DNA of 64,000 bases, taken from positions 957,094 to 1,021,093 of the forward strand of contig QRDG01000524.1 in the NCBI GenBank assembly GCA_012064385.1, given 5' to 3'. Below are positions 10,487 to 22,690 of this stretch, one piece after another. This stretch comes from Puccinellia tenuiflora. Lineage: Eukaryota; Streptophyta; Magnoliopsida; Poales; Poaceae. The stretch's first letter is position 1. Each line of letters starts with the position of its first letter. Position numbers and translations under genes: made by a program. Under the pieces are notes generated by a model. The model had not been told where the DNA came from and did not search any database. It saw only the letters and a list, made by a program, of their open reading frames with translations.

Positions 10487-11395
10487 AGGCCCGTTTGGAT
10501 AGCCGTATTCGAAGCGGAATCAGCCGGTATAATTCTACAGACCTGAAAACGTCCGTAACTTTATGATAGAATCTGTCGTTTTCTTACGGGGAGAAAAAAC
10601 AGCAAACCAAGGGGGGACTAAGTGGAAGTTACGGAACGACTCAGAACGAAGAATCGCAAGATGAGCCAGCCCAGCATGGAACCCACAGCGGGCGAGACGA
10701 ACATACAACTCGCCTGGAGAGATATATAGGGTTTGCGCGATGCGTCCACACTTTTCTGCTCAGCCAATCAGAGAAGAGCACTTGTTTGTGCTTCTTCAAC
10801 GCTTTGCTTCTACCTATTTTTTTCATTCATTTTTTAGTTTTTATTTTATGTTTCACCTTAGGTTTTTTCTTATGTTTTTTTAAGGCTGGTTTCCACATTT
10901 TTTTTGGCGTGATTTAAATTTTTTCCTTTCGAGGCATGTTCCAACATTTCCTGGCATGATTTTTAAAATATGTGTTCCTTTCAATTCAAAACAATCGATG
11001 TTACATTTTTCGGTATTTACTTATGATCAGTGTCGATGTTTCATAACCGGATAGTCAGTTTATATGTAGGGAAGGCTTGTGACCACGATCACATGCGCTA
11101 ACACCTCAGGCACGCAAAGGAACATGTTCAGGCTCTGGGATCGTCTCCGGAAACAACCCTACTCCTGTATGTGAAGATGTATTAGCGTGTGAGGTGCTGA
11201 TAGTACAAAGTGTGACAGATGGCGGTACAGCCGGCGGGCTGCTCTTCTTGGTAGAGGAGAAGAACAATGCATATGAGGTGTGTGTGTGTCAATGATCAAC
11301 ATTGTGGTTGTGTTCTATAGGAATTTTCTGCGTGATGAAGTCCTTGTTCTTTTTCTGATCGTTTCAGTTAGAATACGGACATCCAAGCGGGCCCT
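10487..11395. mobile_element. TIR DNA transposon, non-autonomous
   Basis: The left end reads GGCCCGTTTGGATAGCCGTA and continues TTC. The reverse complement of the right end (11371-11395) reads GGCCCGCTTGGATGTCCGTA and continues TTC, so the ends match at about 20 of 23 positions. The interior (about 0.9 kb) has no coding sequence I can recognise. The flanking bases (TAA left, TTA right) are not a direct repeat, so the superfamily is open; termini of this type occur in PIF/Harbinger and hAT MITEs. Confidence 0.7.
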
Positions 11396-11689
11396 TAGTA
11401 ATCATTGTAGGTGGTATTGTTGAGACAGCATGGTTGGCACGCTCTTGCCATCTGAGTTTCTTCGCCTTAGAGCATCCCAGCCGTTGTGCCCCCCAGCACA
11501 CTTTGCCGGTGGCTCCTGGGGGCGCCGGCGTATTTTTTTTTGTCTTGGGGAGACTAGTTTTGGCAGCCGCACCCCCACCCCACGAATTGGAGAGGACGCG
11601 TGGCGACGTCGCACGCGCTCTGGAGACGCCGCGGCCGCAGGAGTGCCACGAGCCGCCGCGCATGCGCCCGGCTCGTCACGCGACGCGCG

Positions 11690-12350
11690 TGGTACCGGCG
11701 GACGAGGAGCGCGACGGCCATCATGATGAAGCCGTTGAGCGAAGTACACCACCGCCGCCGACCGGAGCACACCCGACACGTCGTACGGCACGAACAACAC
11801 CAGGTTGCGCGCACGCGGAGCGCGCTCGCCGGCCTGTTGACTAGCGACGCCATGTACGACGTCCAGGCGCGTGCCACCGCGGCCGTGCCGATGACGCTCT
11901 CGAGGATGAGGTTCGCAACGGCGATGAAGGCCGCGAAGTCACCAAGCTCGACACGGAGGTAAGCGAAGGAGCCGCCAGCCACGGGGATCTCGACGGCGAA
12001 CTCGGCGTAGCAGAGCACGGAGAGCATCGCAGAGAAGCTGGCCACCACGTAGGAGAGCACGATGGCCGGGCCTGCGTGGTCCCGGGCCTCCAGACCGGTG
12101 AGCACGAAGATGCCGGCGCCGAGGTGGCAGCCGAAGCCGAGCCACGTGAGGTCCCATCAGGTGAGGCAGTGGCGCATCTCTTTCTCGCTCCGGTGCCGCA
12201 TCGCGCCGAGCTCCGCGGCGTCGGTGGAGCGGCCGGTGAGGAGGCGGTCCCTGAGCCGCGCGGGCGTCGTGACCAGAGCCCCGCGTACGCGCCCCAGCTC
12301 GCGAACGACGGCTCCGGGAAGAAGTCATCCTTGCTCCATCGGGGATTCAA
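11690..12350 (-). pseudogene. Cationic amino acid transporter (CAT) fragment
   Basis: The minus strand reads SFASWGAYAGLW near 12300. After a frame change comes RLLTGRSTDAAELGAMRH, then CLT*WDLTWLGFG, where a TGA stands for the family's tryptophan. It continues LGAGIFVLTGLEARDHAGPA, VLCYAEFAVEIPVAGGSFAY, LRVELGDFAAFIAVANLILE and SVIGTAAVARAWTSYMASL. Beyond 11860 a further piece (VPYDVSGVLRSAAVVYFAQ) fits a later part of the protein. CATs are 14-span H+-coupled importers of basic amino acids. Only the N-terminal third is present, so it is a captured non-functional copy inside the TTA-flanked transposon. Confidence 0.85.
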
Positions 12351-12390
12351 CGAAGAAGAGGGCTTCTTGCTTTCTCAGGAGCAGCTGCAG

Positions 12391-12480
12391 GCGAGCGGCG
12401 GCGCGGCAAGGGCGCGCTGTGGCCCGGCGAGCGGCGGCGCGGCAAGGGCGCGCTGTGGCCCGGCGAGCGGCGGCGCGGCC
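12391..12480. repeat. 36-bp GC-rich tandem repeat
   Basis: GCGAGCGGCGGCGCGGCAAG begins at 12391, 12427 and 12463, an exact 36-bp period with about 2.6 copies. It is next to a GA-rich purine tract (12505-12580), inside the PIF/Harbinger-type element. Confidence 0.88.
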
Positions 12481-12793
12481 GGGTCTGCGCTGTGGTCCGG
12501 CGGCAGAGCGAGGGAGAAAGAGAGAAAAGAAAGAGAAAAGGGAGGAGAGAGGAGAGAGAGGAGAGGAGAGAGAGGGTGGTGGGTGGCTGGCAGTGGGGCT
12601 TTTGCATGCAAAAGCATCACGCCGGCGCCCCCAGGCGAAACCCAGCAGGCTGGGTTTGGGTTGGGTTCGCCGACGTATTTTATTAGCAAATCCGGCGAAA
12701 AACGAGTCTGGGGTACGAATGGGAATATTTTTGTACGCCGGCGTACAAAAAGTGCTCTGGGGGCTTCCTGGGGGCTGGCTGGAGATGCTCTTA

Positions 12794-13975
12794 TTCACAG
12801 TGCTAAAGCAAATAAATCAAACAGTTGACATCAGAAGATTCGGCATCACAACAGCGTGGGGTGTACGTTCTTCAGTCGGTGGCAATCAGTTGGTATGGGT
12901 ACGAATTCTGTTTCGGGGCCCGTCCAATTAATTGCCGGCAACATACACACACTGTGTGCCTTGCATGCTGACTTAATGGGAGCTCCAGAGAAGATATGGC
13001 AAGAGTGATGCGGTGCACTGGTGCTCTGTATATCGATTGGTTCTTGGACAGAAATCGATTGAATCGATCAGTATCTAGAAGAAAAAAGGATCCGATATAA
13101 ATTGGTTGTCCTCTTTCTCTCCATGTCCCTTCAAACAGAACTCTACCTATGTGCTTATCCTTCACTATAAAGATTAGCACGTCAGTGTGAAAATTGTGCA
13201 GTACTTACTAGTTTTTTTTCCAACATAGAGGGAATATGTATAATTTGTACTAAATGACCCTTCTAAAACCCTTCAGCCAGATTTGACCCCTAAAGAAAAA
13301 ACTAGATCCGATATGATTGACGTATCCGTCTTATAAAAAACGCGGGCCTCTCATGTGGGAACGCTGTGTTGGTCCGGGTTGTGTCGGAGTCGTTTTCGTG
13401 ATTCGGTGGTGTTTTGCTTGGTTCGTGACGCGGTTTTGTACCTCGGTGCGCCATCTCCTCGCCATTCTTGGTTTGATGTTGGGCAAGGCAAGTCGTTTTT
13501 ATCGGGTCATTTGTTGAGGTTGGCAAGTAAATGGTGTGTGGAGCTGTAGCCTTCAATGGCGATGTATGGGCCATCTTGGTCTTTGTTCTATGAAATTTAA
13601 TACGTCTTCCGGAACATATTCTTGAAAAAAAAAAGCGAGCCTGATTGGCGGGAACCAAATAAGTCCTCGGAAATAAGGCATCCTGAATGGCTTATATTAA
13701 AGGACTAAGCCATTTTTATAACTCGAATCCCCAAATAAGCCGACGAGGATGACTTTTCTACGTATTCAAATAAGTCATTGTAAATATCGTTTTTTAGAGG
13801 GGACATGTTTGGTTAAAAGTTTTCTGAGTGCCCATTAATTGCTAAAAGTTTTTAAAAGCAACATTTAGGAAAATCATACGAAATGAATTTAGGAGTTGTA
13901 GCTTCTACCCAGAAAGATCATACGGAAAATCTGTTTTGACTCGTACGTGTAGATGCATCCACTACCCAAAATGGC
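12794..13975. other. Intergenic, no gene recognised
   Basis: AT-moderate sequence with short open frames only. The part 13310-13630 is GT-rich on the plus strand and ends in an A-run (13626-13636), so it could be a degraded LINE or SINE 3' end. I could not confirm a domain or a target duplication. Confidence 0.4.
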
Positions 13976-14243
13976 ATTTTAAAATATCAAAAAATTCCAA
14001 ACAAAATTTTCGGTGTACATCCGGACATTTTATGGTCGCGCACAAATTTCATGGGGAAAAAGATATTTTTTGTGGCATGTGTAAAAAAAGACAATTTCCG
14101 TTGCTCCAAAATGATTTTTCACTAGACTTTTTTTTTTGCACAAGCCAAAAAAAATCTCTTTTTTCACAAAACTTTGTGGAAAAATATAGAGTTTCTTCAT
14201 GTACATCATAAATTTTTGTTTCAATTTTTTGATATTTTAAAAT
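13976..14243. mobile_element. MITE with long terminal inverted repeats, class uncertain
   Basis: The left end ATTTTAAAATATCAAAAAAT continues CCAAACAAAATTTT..GTGTACAT. The reverse complement of the right end matches over roughly 45-50 bp with a few differences (..TATCAAAAAATTGAAACAAAAATTTATGATGTACAT). The interior is AT-rich without coding capacity. Target duplications are masked by AT richness. Long TIRs suggest Mutator type, but that is inference. Confidence 0.65.
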
Positions 14244-14665
14244 ATATTTAAATTGCAATTTTCTAGTCCTATAAGGCAAAACACCATGTCCAGATTATAT
14301 ACCTGCAGTTTTTGCTTGCACACTTGCACTACAGCCGCCCCTGCCCACTTGTACGATACTGCCCCCTGCCACTGCCAGTAATTAAGTGCTCCACAGTAGA
14401 TCCCTTCGCTGCTTTTCACAGTCTCGCAGAAACCCCCATTTTTCTACACTTCTGAACTGAAGTTCAGAACGTAAAATCAGTCCCTGTTTTCTACATCAAG
14501 GATCGATGTCATATATATATAGGAAGCTCAATTGGGACACCTAGGAGCCTGGGCACCATGCATCATGACCGTCTGATTAGGTATCTTGATTGTTGCCTCT
14601 CTAGTGGATTCTAGTACGCCGGGTTGACCCGTTAACATCATTGTGCACCGACCGTGTATCTATTA

Positions 14666-14938
14666 GACTAGTCACAATGGGGGTATCATAAGTAGTATCA
14701 TAGGTGCCATGTTGGTAAAAAAATGATGTGGCACAACAATAAATAAAGAGAGAGAAGGTTGTGGTATCATGATATGATACCGTAACATAACGGATTTCAA
14801 GACGCAATGAGTCTATGAGCTAATAAATACAATGTATTATGATACTACAAATATGTTACCACCCACAATGGACATAGTAACATAGACTAGTATCATATGC
14901 ATGATACTAGTTTATGTTACTTCCCATTGTGACTAGTC
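14666..14938. mobile_element. Tourist-like MITE (PIF/Harbinger), TTA duplication
   Basis: A 273-bp element starts GACTAGTCACAATGGG and ends CCCATTGTGACTAGTC, a perfect 16-bp inverted repeat, flanked by TTA at 14663-14665 and 14939-14941. The interior has further inverted motifs (TAGTATCAT and ATGATACTA). No coding sequence. Confidence 0.92.
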
Positions 14939-15664
14939 TTAGGATTGAATTTCGGAGTATTAAATGCGAGCAATTTTGTAACGAAGGGTAATAAATGATG
15001 ATTACTCGGTACGGTGGTGGAAAACTTGATTAAATTGGTAGAGTACTTATTGTTTTCAATTGCATACCCATAAATCGTGCAGGATACCCAATATTCGTGA
15101 GTATATTTGTCAGGTCCAATAATGATGCACTAATTCTAGCATTTGTACTGTGTGATCTATTAGTAGTACTAATTTTCACATGATATTTTATACCCCAGAA
15201 TCATGCACGCCATACACAGTCGGCATTCGTTGTCAATTGATTGATTATTATGCACTTGGGTATCTGATCGTGGGTGTCTACTTCTTATGCATGCATGTCA
15301 AAAATTCAATTATGTACTGGGTATATGAAAATAATAAGTCAATAGATCTGGTCTACAATTTTTTCATTCAATTTAAAGTATTAAACATGGTTGCTTTGTA
15401 AATAATTTCTTAACTCGGTTTAATAGTACTCAATTATAGGATATTGTGTGAGTCTATCTGTGGGTATATGCTGCCACCTATCAGTGAGTATGGAATTTTG
15501 ACCGGTTATACACGGCAAGGTAATTTGGAACATGCTAGCAATAAAGCGACTGAAATGCTGTTTAAATACCAGCAAGGGCATATATATGTCCGAGTACATT
15601 GTAATTACGGAATCTAGATATATAGCAGTCAGTTACATTTTTGAATTACTACAGATCACCACAC

Positions 15665-16340
15665 GTATGATATGCCCACTTTAAATTGATTTTTAATATT
15701 GGTATCACGTACCCAAGTCGTAGATACCAATGTTGCATATAGGATTTGATCAAAATATTAACCGATACCCTGAGTTGTGGGTATGTTGATATCACATACT
15801 CAGGTTCAGGTTGTAGATACTCCGAGTCGGATGCACGACATGGCTCTATGTACTCGTGCCATGTTACCGCCATCATGGCCTAGTTGGGCTCGTTCGCCAC
15901 CTAGAAGATTATTTCAGTGTATCGATTTCATACTCATATCATATGATGAACCCTTTTAATTGAATTTTGGTTTAAGTAAACATTAGATACACGGTGTTGT
16001 GGGTACATTGGTATCACATACTCAGATCGTACATACCATGTTGTACTTAAGACATGACCAATATAACAATCAATACCCTAGGTTGTGGGTATGTTCATGT
16101 CACATACTCAGGTTGTAGATACACTGAATCGGATGCACGACATGGCTCTATGCGCTCGTGCCATGCTAGCGATAGCCAACACGGCCTGGTGGGGGCGTGT
16201 CCTCACCGTCGAGAAAGTTATTTCGGTGTGTCGATTTCATACTCATATCGTATGATGTACCCACTTTAAATTAAATTTTGGTTCAAGTAAACATTAGGTA
16301 CATGGTGCTGCGGGTATATTGATATCACATATTGCCTCGG
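15665..16340. repeat. 302-bp tandem repeat, about 2.2 copies
   Basis: Blocks containing CACATACTCAGG, GGATGCACGACATGGCTCTA, TTTCATACTCATATC and CATTAG(A/G)TACA recur 302 bp apart (TGGCTC at 15841 and 16143). A partial third copy lies upstream at 15665-15790. Identity is roughly 85%. Short open frames in both copies (15777-15959 and 16054-16269) encode similar peptides only because of the repeat. Origin unknown. Confidence 0.85.
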
Positions 16341-17462
16341 ACAGCAAGAGATGCGCATTTCCTTCTTGCACTAGCACACTTCTGCAGCCTGGGCATTTAG
16401 ATACCTACATTTAAAAATAAACCAAACATGAGTATGAAATATAGTAGTAAGAACATAAACCAAACTTGTGATGAAAAAACTAAACTATCAGAGATGTTTG
16501 AAAGTACTAGCTGCAACAAAGTAAATACTAAAATTTCTATTGGAACATGTGTATCAGAAAAAGATGCAACAAGAGTACCCAAAATTATACTAATCTAGAA
16601 TGCAGTGTCGGATGCAACACTAGTACCCAAATTATACTAATTGAGTATGAAGTAGAGCTGTAAAAATAAAACACAAACGATGTGATGGAGTTTTGAAATA
16701 CTATCGGTATCACATCACTCATTCATGCGTATTCCAGTAAAAAAACATTTCTAGTTCTAAGTAAGTACGTTCTATACCAGCTATGATCAAAATAAGTCAT
16801 GATTCTATGCAGAATATAAGCCACGTTTTTGGACTGAGCGCGGGAGGAAAAATGCAATCTACAAACTGATCATTCATACAAATCCTGTGCACAAACAAGT
16901 GCTGATTTCTATTGAGCACGGGTCCCCAATGGACTCGCTGACGCTGACAGTGGCCATGAGATGCAGCGACGCTAATTAAGTAAACCGATGGTGGCGAGTT
17001 CATGATTGTGCATGAAAAGATCATTCAGGAAATGAAAGCCGGTAGGAGCACACGTACATACCTGAAGCGACAAATCGATTGAACGATTGGAAAAAATCAG
17101 CCAGCTTCACCTCCAACTAGCTCATGACGTGAGGTGAGATTGAAATCGTTTTAATCATGTGAGGCTGTGATTGTGGAAAATTAAGGCGCATATAAATAAG
17201 TCAGCCAGAGATACCTCGTTTTTTTTGGTAAGAATCCGGGTATGCAATCAGCACGAATCACGCACACGTAGAAGAAAGGAAATCATCATTAATGGCTGGT
17301 TGATTTTATTAGGAAAGAGCACCATGGTTCAAAATTTCAAATACTAACGGGTATTCTAAATCTCCATACCCGAATTGGTTCCCTGTCCTAATGATCATGA
17401 TCAAATGAATCTAACGGTTGTTGAGCTAGGAGCCCATACACCATGGAGCCCCTACTAATTTA

Positions 17463-17526
<64 letters not shown>

Positions 17527-18790
17527 AAGGATGGTTTTGCATCAATATAATTAAAAAACCATGCAAGTAGATCGGGTTTTTTTTACCTCAAACTATCGGG
17601 TATGAATTCACCCGTATATCCTTTGAAGGGGGGTTTATGATCAGGACTGTTCATGAATCATGCATGATGGACCATTTTGATGAGAGTATACCAAGCAACT
17701 GTGGTAGTAACTATTTTTAACGTGGCACTGCTGCTGGTACTTAATTTAGATTTATGCCGCTGACCAACCCTAGCCATGGCAGTAGCATGCTCCCTCTGTG
17801 AACTTGCAGGCCGGGGAACCACAGACAACGCCAACAACCAGCAAAGCATATGCATAGGCCACGCAGTGCAGTGGCCAGTGGGGATCACACAACACAACCT
17901 CACTCCCACCGGCCTTGTTGCGAGCCGCGCGATCCTTGATCAATAAAGAAGCCATCATCAAGCCATTGCTTATCGTATAAGAAACAATTAATTGCACAAG
18001 CTATCAAATTGTTTGCTTCGACTGACGAAAAATATGATGGTTGCCTATACCTTTCTAGTTTCCATCATTTTTTCGAAAAGGAAGGTGATACTCCTGGGCT
18101 CCCGGCCTCTGCGTCCTAAATGCACACATCCATCGTTTTATTGAATAAGAGCAGGGCAACAAGGTCAAAACACCTTATAAATAAGCATAGTAAATGAGAA
18201 ATGGTGAAGTAAGGTCGATCATAGGTAATGGATTGGGAGGACATTTGGTTGGACTTACTCGGTTGTCGCATCAATATCTTTCTTCCTATAACATTACATT
18301 GTCTAACAAGAACCAGTTTTGGTGGTTTCTGTTCTCCAAGCGGATGCTATAAATATAGCTTTTAGAAGGTCGCTAACCGGAAATTAGATGGCCTCATTGA
18401 TTTTCTCTTGTATTGCTGGAGTGGTACATGTATATAATTGTCCATGCATCTTTCTGTCACCTTCTTAGGCTTTTGGCGCACGTACTGGACTAACTGAAGC
18501 TGGTACTTGCTTGTTGAGCCGAAGGCAACAACGGGTGTTAGCTAGTTTGATGTGCTTAACATCTTTTCCTAGCTAATATATGTACTTCAAGGCTTCAAGT
18601 ATACAATAAGCTGATGCATGGCACAACAATGCATGCAATGTTGCACAGTACTGCTAGCTAGCTGTTGCGGCTACCCATGCATATGTACTAGATCTGGCCA
18701 CCCGGCCGGTCGATCAGAGCTATTGCTTTGTGTTAATTTCGTTCACACTCCGTGCGCGCCTTGCTTGCCCTATCTAGCTAATTGCCTGAG
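16341..18790. other. Intergenic, FAR upstream region
   Basis: No gene recognised. It holds a long (TA)n tract at 17464-17521. A segment at 17390-17460 (reverse complement GGGGCTCCATGGTG..GGCTCCTAGC..ACCGTTAGATT) loosely mirrors 14510-14585. This could be the two ends of a degraded element spanning 14.5-17.5 kb, but the match is too weak to call. Confidence 0.4.
17464..17521. repeat. (TA)n microsatellite
   Basis: About 28 uninterrupted TA units, longer than the one at 2877. Confidence 0.97.
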
Positions 18791-18792
18791 AC

Positions 18793-18955
18793 TGCATAAA
18801 TATGTATGGCGTGCACCTGCCACTCCTTCTGTGCTGCCTCACTGGCCTGCTCACTACTAATACCCCTAGCCTGCAGCTAGCAGCAGTCTCTCTCTCTCTC
18901 CCCCTCTGCTCATCTCCCTCTCTCTCTCTCCCATTCTCTCTCTCTCGGAAGCCAA
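18793..18955 (+). promoter_or_regulatory. Putative FAR core promoter and CT-rich 5' leader
   Basis: A TATA-like ATAAATA (about 18795-18801) lies about 200 bp before the FAR ATG. The expected leader contains a long (CT)n/CCCTCT tract at 18886-18950. Pyrimidine-rich leaders are common in plant genes. The exact transcription start is inferred. Confidence 0.45.
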
Positions 18956-19001
18956 GAAAAGAAAGGAGGGGGAGGAGAATTCCTTGCTCGATCGATCGAT
19001 C

Positions 19002-22000
19002 ATGGTGATGATGGATGGCAGCTTGGACGCGGAGAAGATCGCTGGGTATTTCAGGGGCAAGAGCATCCTCATCACCGGCGCCACAGGCTTCCTCGGAAAG
19101 AGTAAGTACACACACACACACACACACCAAAGTTCAGTTTAGCAGGATACTAATGTATATATATATACCCTACATCTTGATTAACCACGGCTCCACGGGC
19201 ACCCTATCGTAATGTACACTGCCCAATTATATATACCCATGAAATTATGCATGTGGCTAATTATGAGACGATCTGTCGTCGATCCCATCGATCTTAATTT
19301 GTACCTTTTGTTTTGATCCATAATATATGCATATGCCTTTCATGGCATGCAGTTCTTGTGGAGAAGATACTCCGGGTGCAGCCAGACGTGAGGAGGATCT
19401 ACCTGCTCGTGCGGGCCGTCGACGCCCAGTCCGCAAAGCAACGCGTCGAAGCAGAGGTTCTTCTAACTAACTCCAACTTATTACACTATTTAATTAATCC
19501 TATAATTAAACTAGGTTAATTATACTGCAACCAAGTTCACGGATGAGATGGAGATGTAAATATATATATATGGTCATGCTAGTTAATACTCATATAGTCA
19601 TATAGAGTACACATGTTGTAGATTTCGCAGGAAGACGCATGTGGTCAATTATGAGCTCGCGATCCAAGTGTCAGTTATGCATGCAGCAGCTAGCACATGT
19701 ATTTTCATCAATTCTTGCATGTCAATCGACGTTTACGTCTCTCTTTCTCTCGTCACCGTCGTCCAACTCTGTCCGTCCCAATTGAGACTAGCTAGTGCTC
19801 CCATGTAGCTCTACTGTGACGACTGAGACAATTTGTGCGATACCACGCGTACGATGGATCACTGTACTATCTACCTAGCTTAAATTTGTGCCAAAACGTA
19901 CGTATACAATTTAACTCATTGTGATCGATCCATGCATACGCCTAGTCACGTCCTGTAGCACTAATTGGTCGTCATGGCAGCACCTACCTCATGTCTCTTG
20001 CAGATGCATGGATGCCCAACTTAATTTGTAGCCCAATATTCACGGGCGATATGATTGGTACGTTTACTCTGTGACCAAATTAACCCTACTAATCTGTCGG
20101 TCTTGAGTGCATAGTTGCCAAAAATTTGGCATGGACGTTCTACTTAGCACATTTTAGTTGCATTCTCCATTCCAACATTGACCAAAACACACAAAAAATC
20201 TATTGTTAATCCGGCCATCTCTTTATAATCTGAGTCAACATGTCGTGGTAAATGTAAAAAACTGAGTTTCAATATCCACGCCTACAGTTTAGGTGCGACC
20301 AACGGCTCTAATCTAGAGTGAGGTGCTCATTGTAGTAGTAGTAGTAGTAGTCAATTAATTGCTCTCTGTTTCAAAGACGATGGGTTTTTTTTTTACTTTG
20401 CGCCATTATCTTAATTTTTTTAATTGTGTAAGAACTGAGTATAAGGTTAATTATGAATTCCTTCTATATTTGCATTCTGTGGAACAAATTTCATGGCAAA
20501 TCTAATGGTACCACTTCACCTAACCAACCTTACTAGTTTACTTTATTGGTGAAAATGAAGAAGGCTGAAGGTAAACTTTCTAAACCGTGATATATTTGGA
20601 ACTGAGGATGTGCCATCCATCAATATGGAGAGCAGTTTGGTTTATGTTGTGTCCTTGTCAGAAGTAATGAGCCTAGTAGGCACACCCAATGAATGAGCCA
20701 TATGGAGGGTTGTGGAAATGGAGCCGATCCTTGAATGTGTACCCTCCAACACACTATACACCACCAATAATTCAGCCCAAGGAGAGGAGTAAAAGTAGGA
20801 ATAGATCCCCTGGCAGTGGTACTACGGCTACTACTCCTAGTAGGTAATCCACCATATATACGACATGTCCATGTTGGTAGTTATTACTATGGGCGCATGT
20901 GCATGTTCATATGCCCAGAACATCTCCGAGGTCTTTGATTATGGTCTTTTTGTGTCAACTAGCAGTACAATATTTCAAAATTTCATTAAGTTGGGATGCA
21001 TTTTACTAGAAAAGAATGATGCGAATCTAGTTATCCGGAAAATGTGGAGGAGAAAGATTGTCCCTTTAAGGTTGGTGGTGATGCAGGTGACAGACGCCGA
21101 GCTGTTCTGCCTCCTGAGGGAGAAGCATGGCAAAGGAGGATTCGGACTGTTTGTGGAGGAGAAGATTGTCCCTTTAGCGGGCGACGTCATCTTTGAGAAC
21201 ATGGGGCTAGATGCTCCCATGTTGGAGGAGCTGGCCAGGGAGGTCGACATCATCGTTAATGGAGCTGCAACCACAAACTTCTACGAAAGGTCTCCACACA
21301 AATACTTAGTAATGTTTTGTTTTTATGAAGGAAGAAATGATAAATTACACAGGAGTAGAATATAATTAAGTGGTAGTTTCTAAGGCATAATACTTATTAA
21401 TTTTAGGTATGATGTTGCGCTGGATGTGAATGTTATGGGGATGAAATACATGTGCCAGTTCGCCAAGAGGTGTGCCAATCTCAAGATGCTCCTCCATGTC
21501 TCCACCGGTCAGTGGTACTTTCTCTGTCTCCACGCACGATCTGTCGAATGTAGCTTTGACTGACAAAAAAAATGTTGGACGACGCTTGCAGCGTTTGCAG
21601 CCGGCGACAGGGAAGGGCTGATCATGGAGAAGCCGTTCAAGAAGGGGGAGACGCTGCGGGAGGGCACCTACCTGGACATCGACGCCGAGCTGCGGCTGGT
21701 CGGCGACGTCAAGAAGCAGCTGCTGCTGGACCTGGACGGCGCCGGCGGCGGCCAGGACAAGGCGGAGCGGAAGGCCATGAAGGAGCTGGGCCTGCAGCGG
21801 TCCCGGCACTTCGGGTGGTCCAACACGTACGTGTTCACCAAGGCCATGGGCGAGATGATGCTGGGCCAGCTCCACGGCGCCATCCCTGTGGTGATCATGC
21901 GGCCGAGCATCATCACCAGCATCTTCAGGGACCCTCTGCCCGGGTGGATGCAGGGGACGAGGACGATCGATACCATCATCATCGGGTATGCGAAGCAGAA

Positions 22001-22690
22001 CCTGTCGTGCTTCCTGGCGGACCTGGAGCTGACCATGGACGTCATCCCGGGGGACATGGTGGCCAACGCCATGATGGCGGCCATGGTGGCGCACTCGGAG
22101 GAGGAAGGTGCGGAGGTGATGTACCACACCACCTCGTCGCTGCGCAACCCGGCGCCCTACGGCGTGCTCTATGAGTCGGGCCGCCGCCACTTCTACGAGA
22201 ACCCGCGGCTCGGCAAGGACGGCCGGGCCATCCCCACCAAGGAGATGTACTTCTTCAAGACAATCACAAGCTTCCACCTCTACATGCTCATCAAATACAA
22301 GCTGCCACTTGAGATCCTGCACCTGGTGAACCTGCTTCTCTGCGGGCTCTTCTCGGCGCTCTACGAAGATCTCAGCCGGAAATACAAGTTCGTCGTCCAT
22401 CTCGTCGACGTCTACGGGCCCTTTGCCTTCTTCAGAGGATGGTAGGTTACTACTTCAACTGATGCTGTACCCCAAGATAATTTACATCAACAACTAACTA
22501 ACTGGTGATCTTCCATTCTTGCTTGGCTGATCAAAGCTTCGACGACATGAACTTGGAGCGGCTGAGGTTGACAATGCCAGCGATGAGCCCAGAAGACAAT
22601 TTGTTCAATTTTGACCCCAAGACCGTCGACTGGAACGACTACTTCTACAAGATCCACATACCTGGTATCCTCAAATATGTGCTCAAGTAA
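19002..22690 (+). CDS. FAR: Fatty acyl-CoA reductase (alcohol-forming), six exons, 503 aa
   Basis: Exons are 19002-19101, 19353-19456, 21087-21289, 21407-21507, 21592-22441 and 22537-22690. All introns are GT-AG, and the 1,512 nt translate without interruption. FARs use NADPH to reduce fatty acyl-CoA or acyl-ACP to primary fatty alcohols for cuticular wax, suberin or pollen wall. Seen: the N-terminal dinucleotide-binding motif TGATGFLG (residues 25-32), the following KILVEKILRVQPDVRRIYLL, the catalytic YxxxK as Y249-VFT-K253, and the C-terminal FAR_C ending in FYKIHIPGILKYVLK. Length matches plant FARs (about 490-510). The start lies in a good context after the CT-rich leader. Intron 2 (1.6 kb) carries a short copy of exon 3 just before the acceptor. 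Which FAR paralogue this is, and whether it acts in anthers or epidermis, cannot be decided here. Confidence 0.95.

Larger units (their letters stand above)
11470..12790. mobile_element. PIF/Harbinger-type element carrying a host gene fragment
   Basis: The left end is GAGCATCCCAGCCG and the right end CGGCTGG-like (GGCTGGAGATGCTC), imperfect inverted repeats flanked by TTA at 11467-11469 and 12791-12793. A 3-bp TTA duplication is the PIF/Harbinger signature. The subterminal 25-30 bp (GTGCCCCCCAGCAC versus GTGCTCTGGGGGC inverted) also match. Most of the interior is a cationic amino acid transporter fragment, plus a 36-bp repeat and GA-rich sequence. There is no transposase, so it depends on an autonomous relative. 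Confidence 0.82.

Noticed and set aside
10487..11395. Assignment of the TIR element to PIF/Harbinger
   Set aside because: Flanks are TAA and TTA, not a direct repeat, so the superfamily is left open.
21366..22400. 344-aa open frame antisense to FAR
   Set aside because: It is the GC-rich shadow of FAR exon 5, crosses FAR introns without splice logic and shows no domain.
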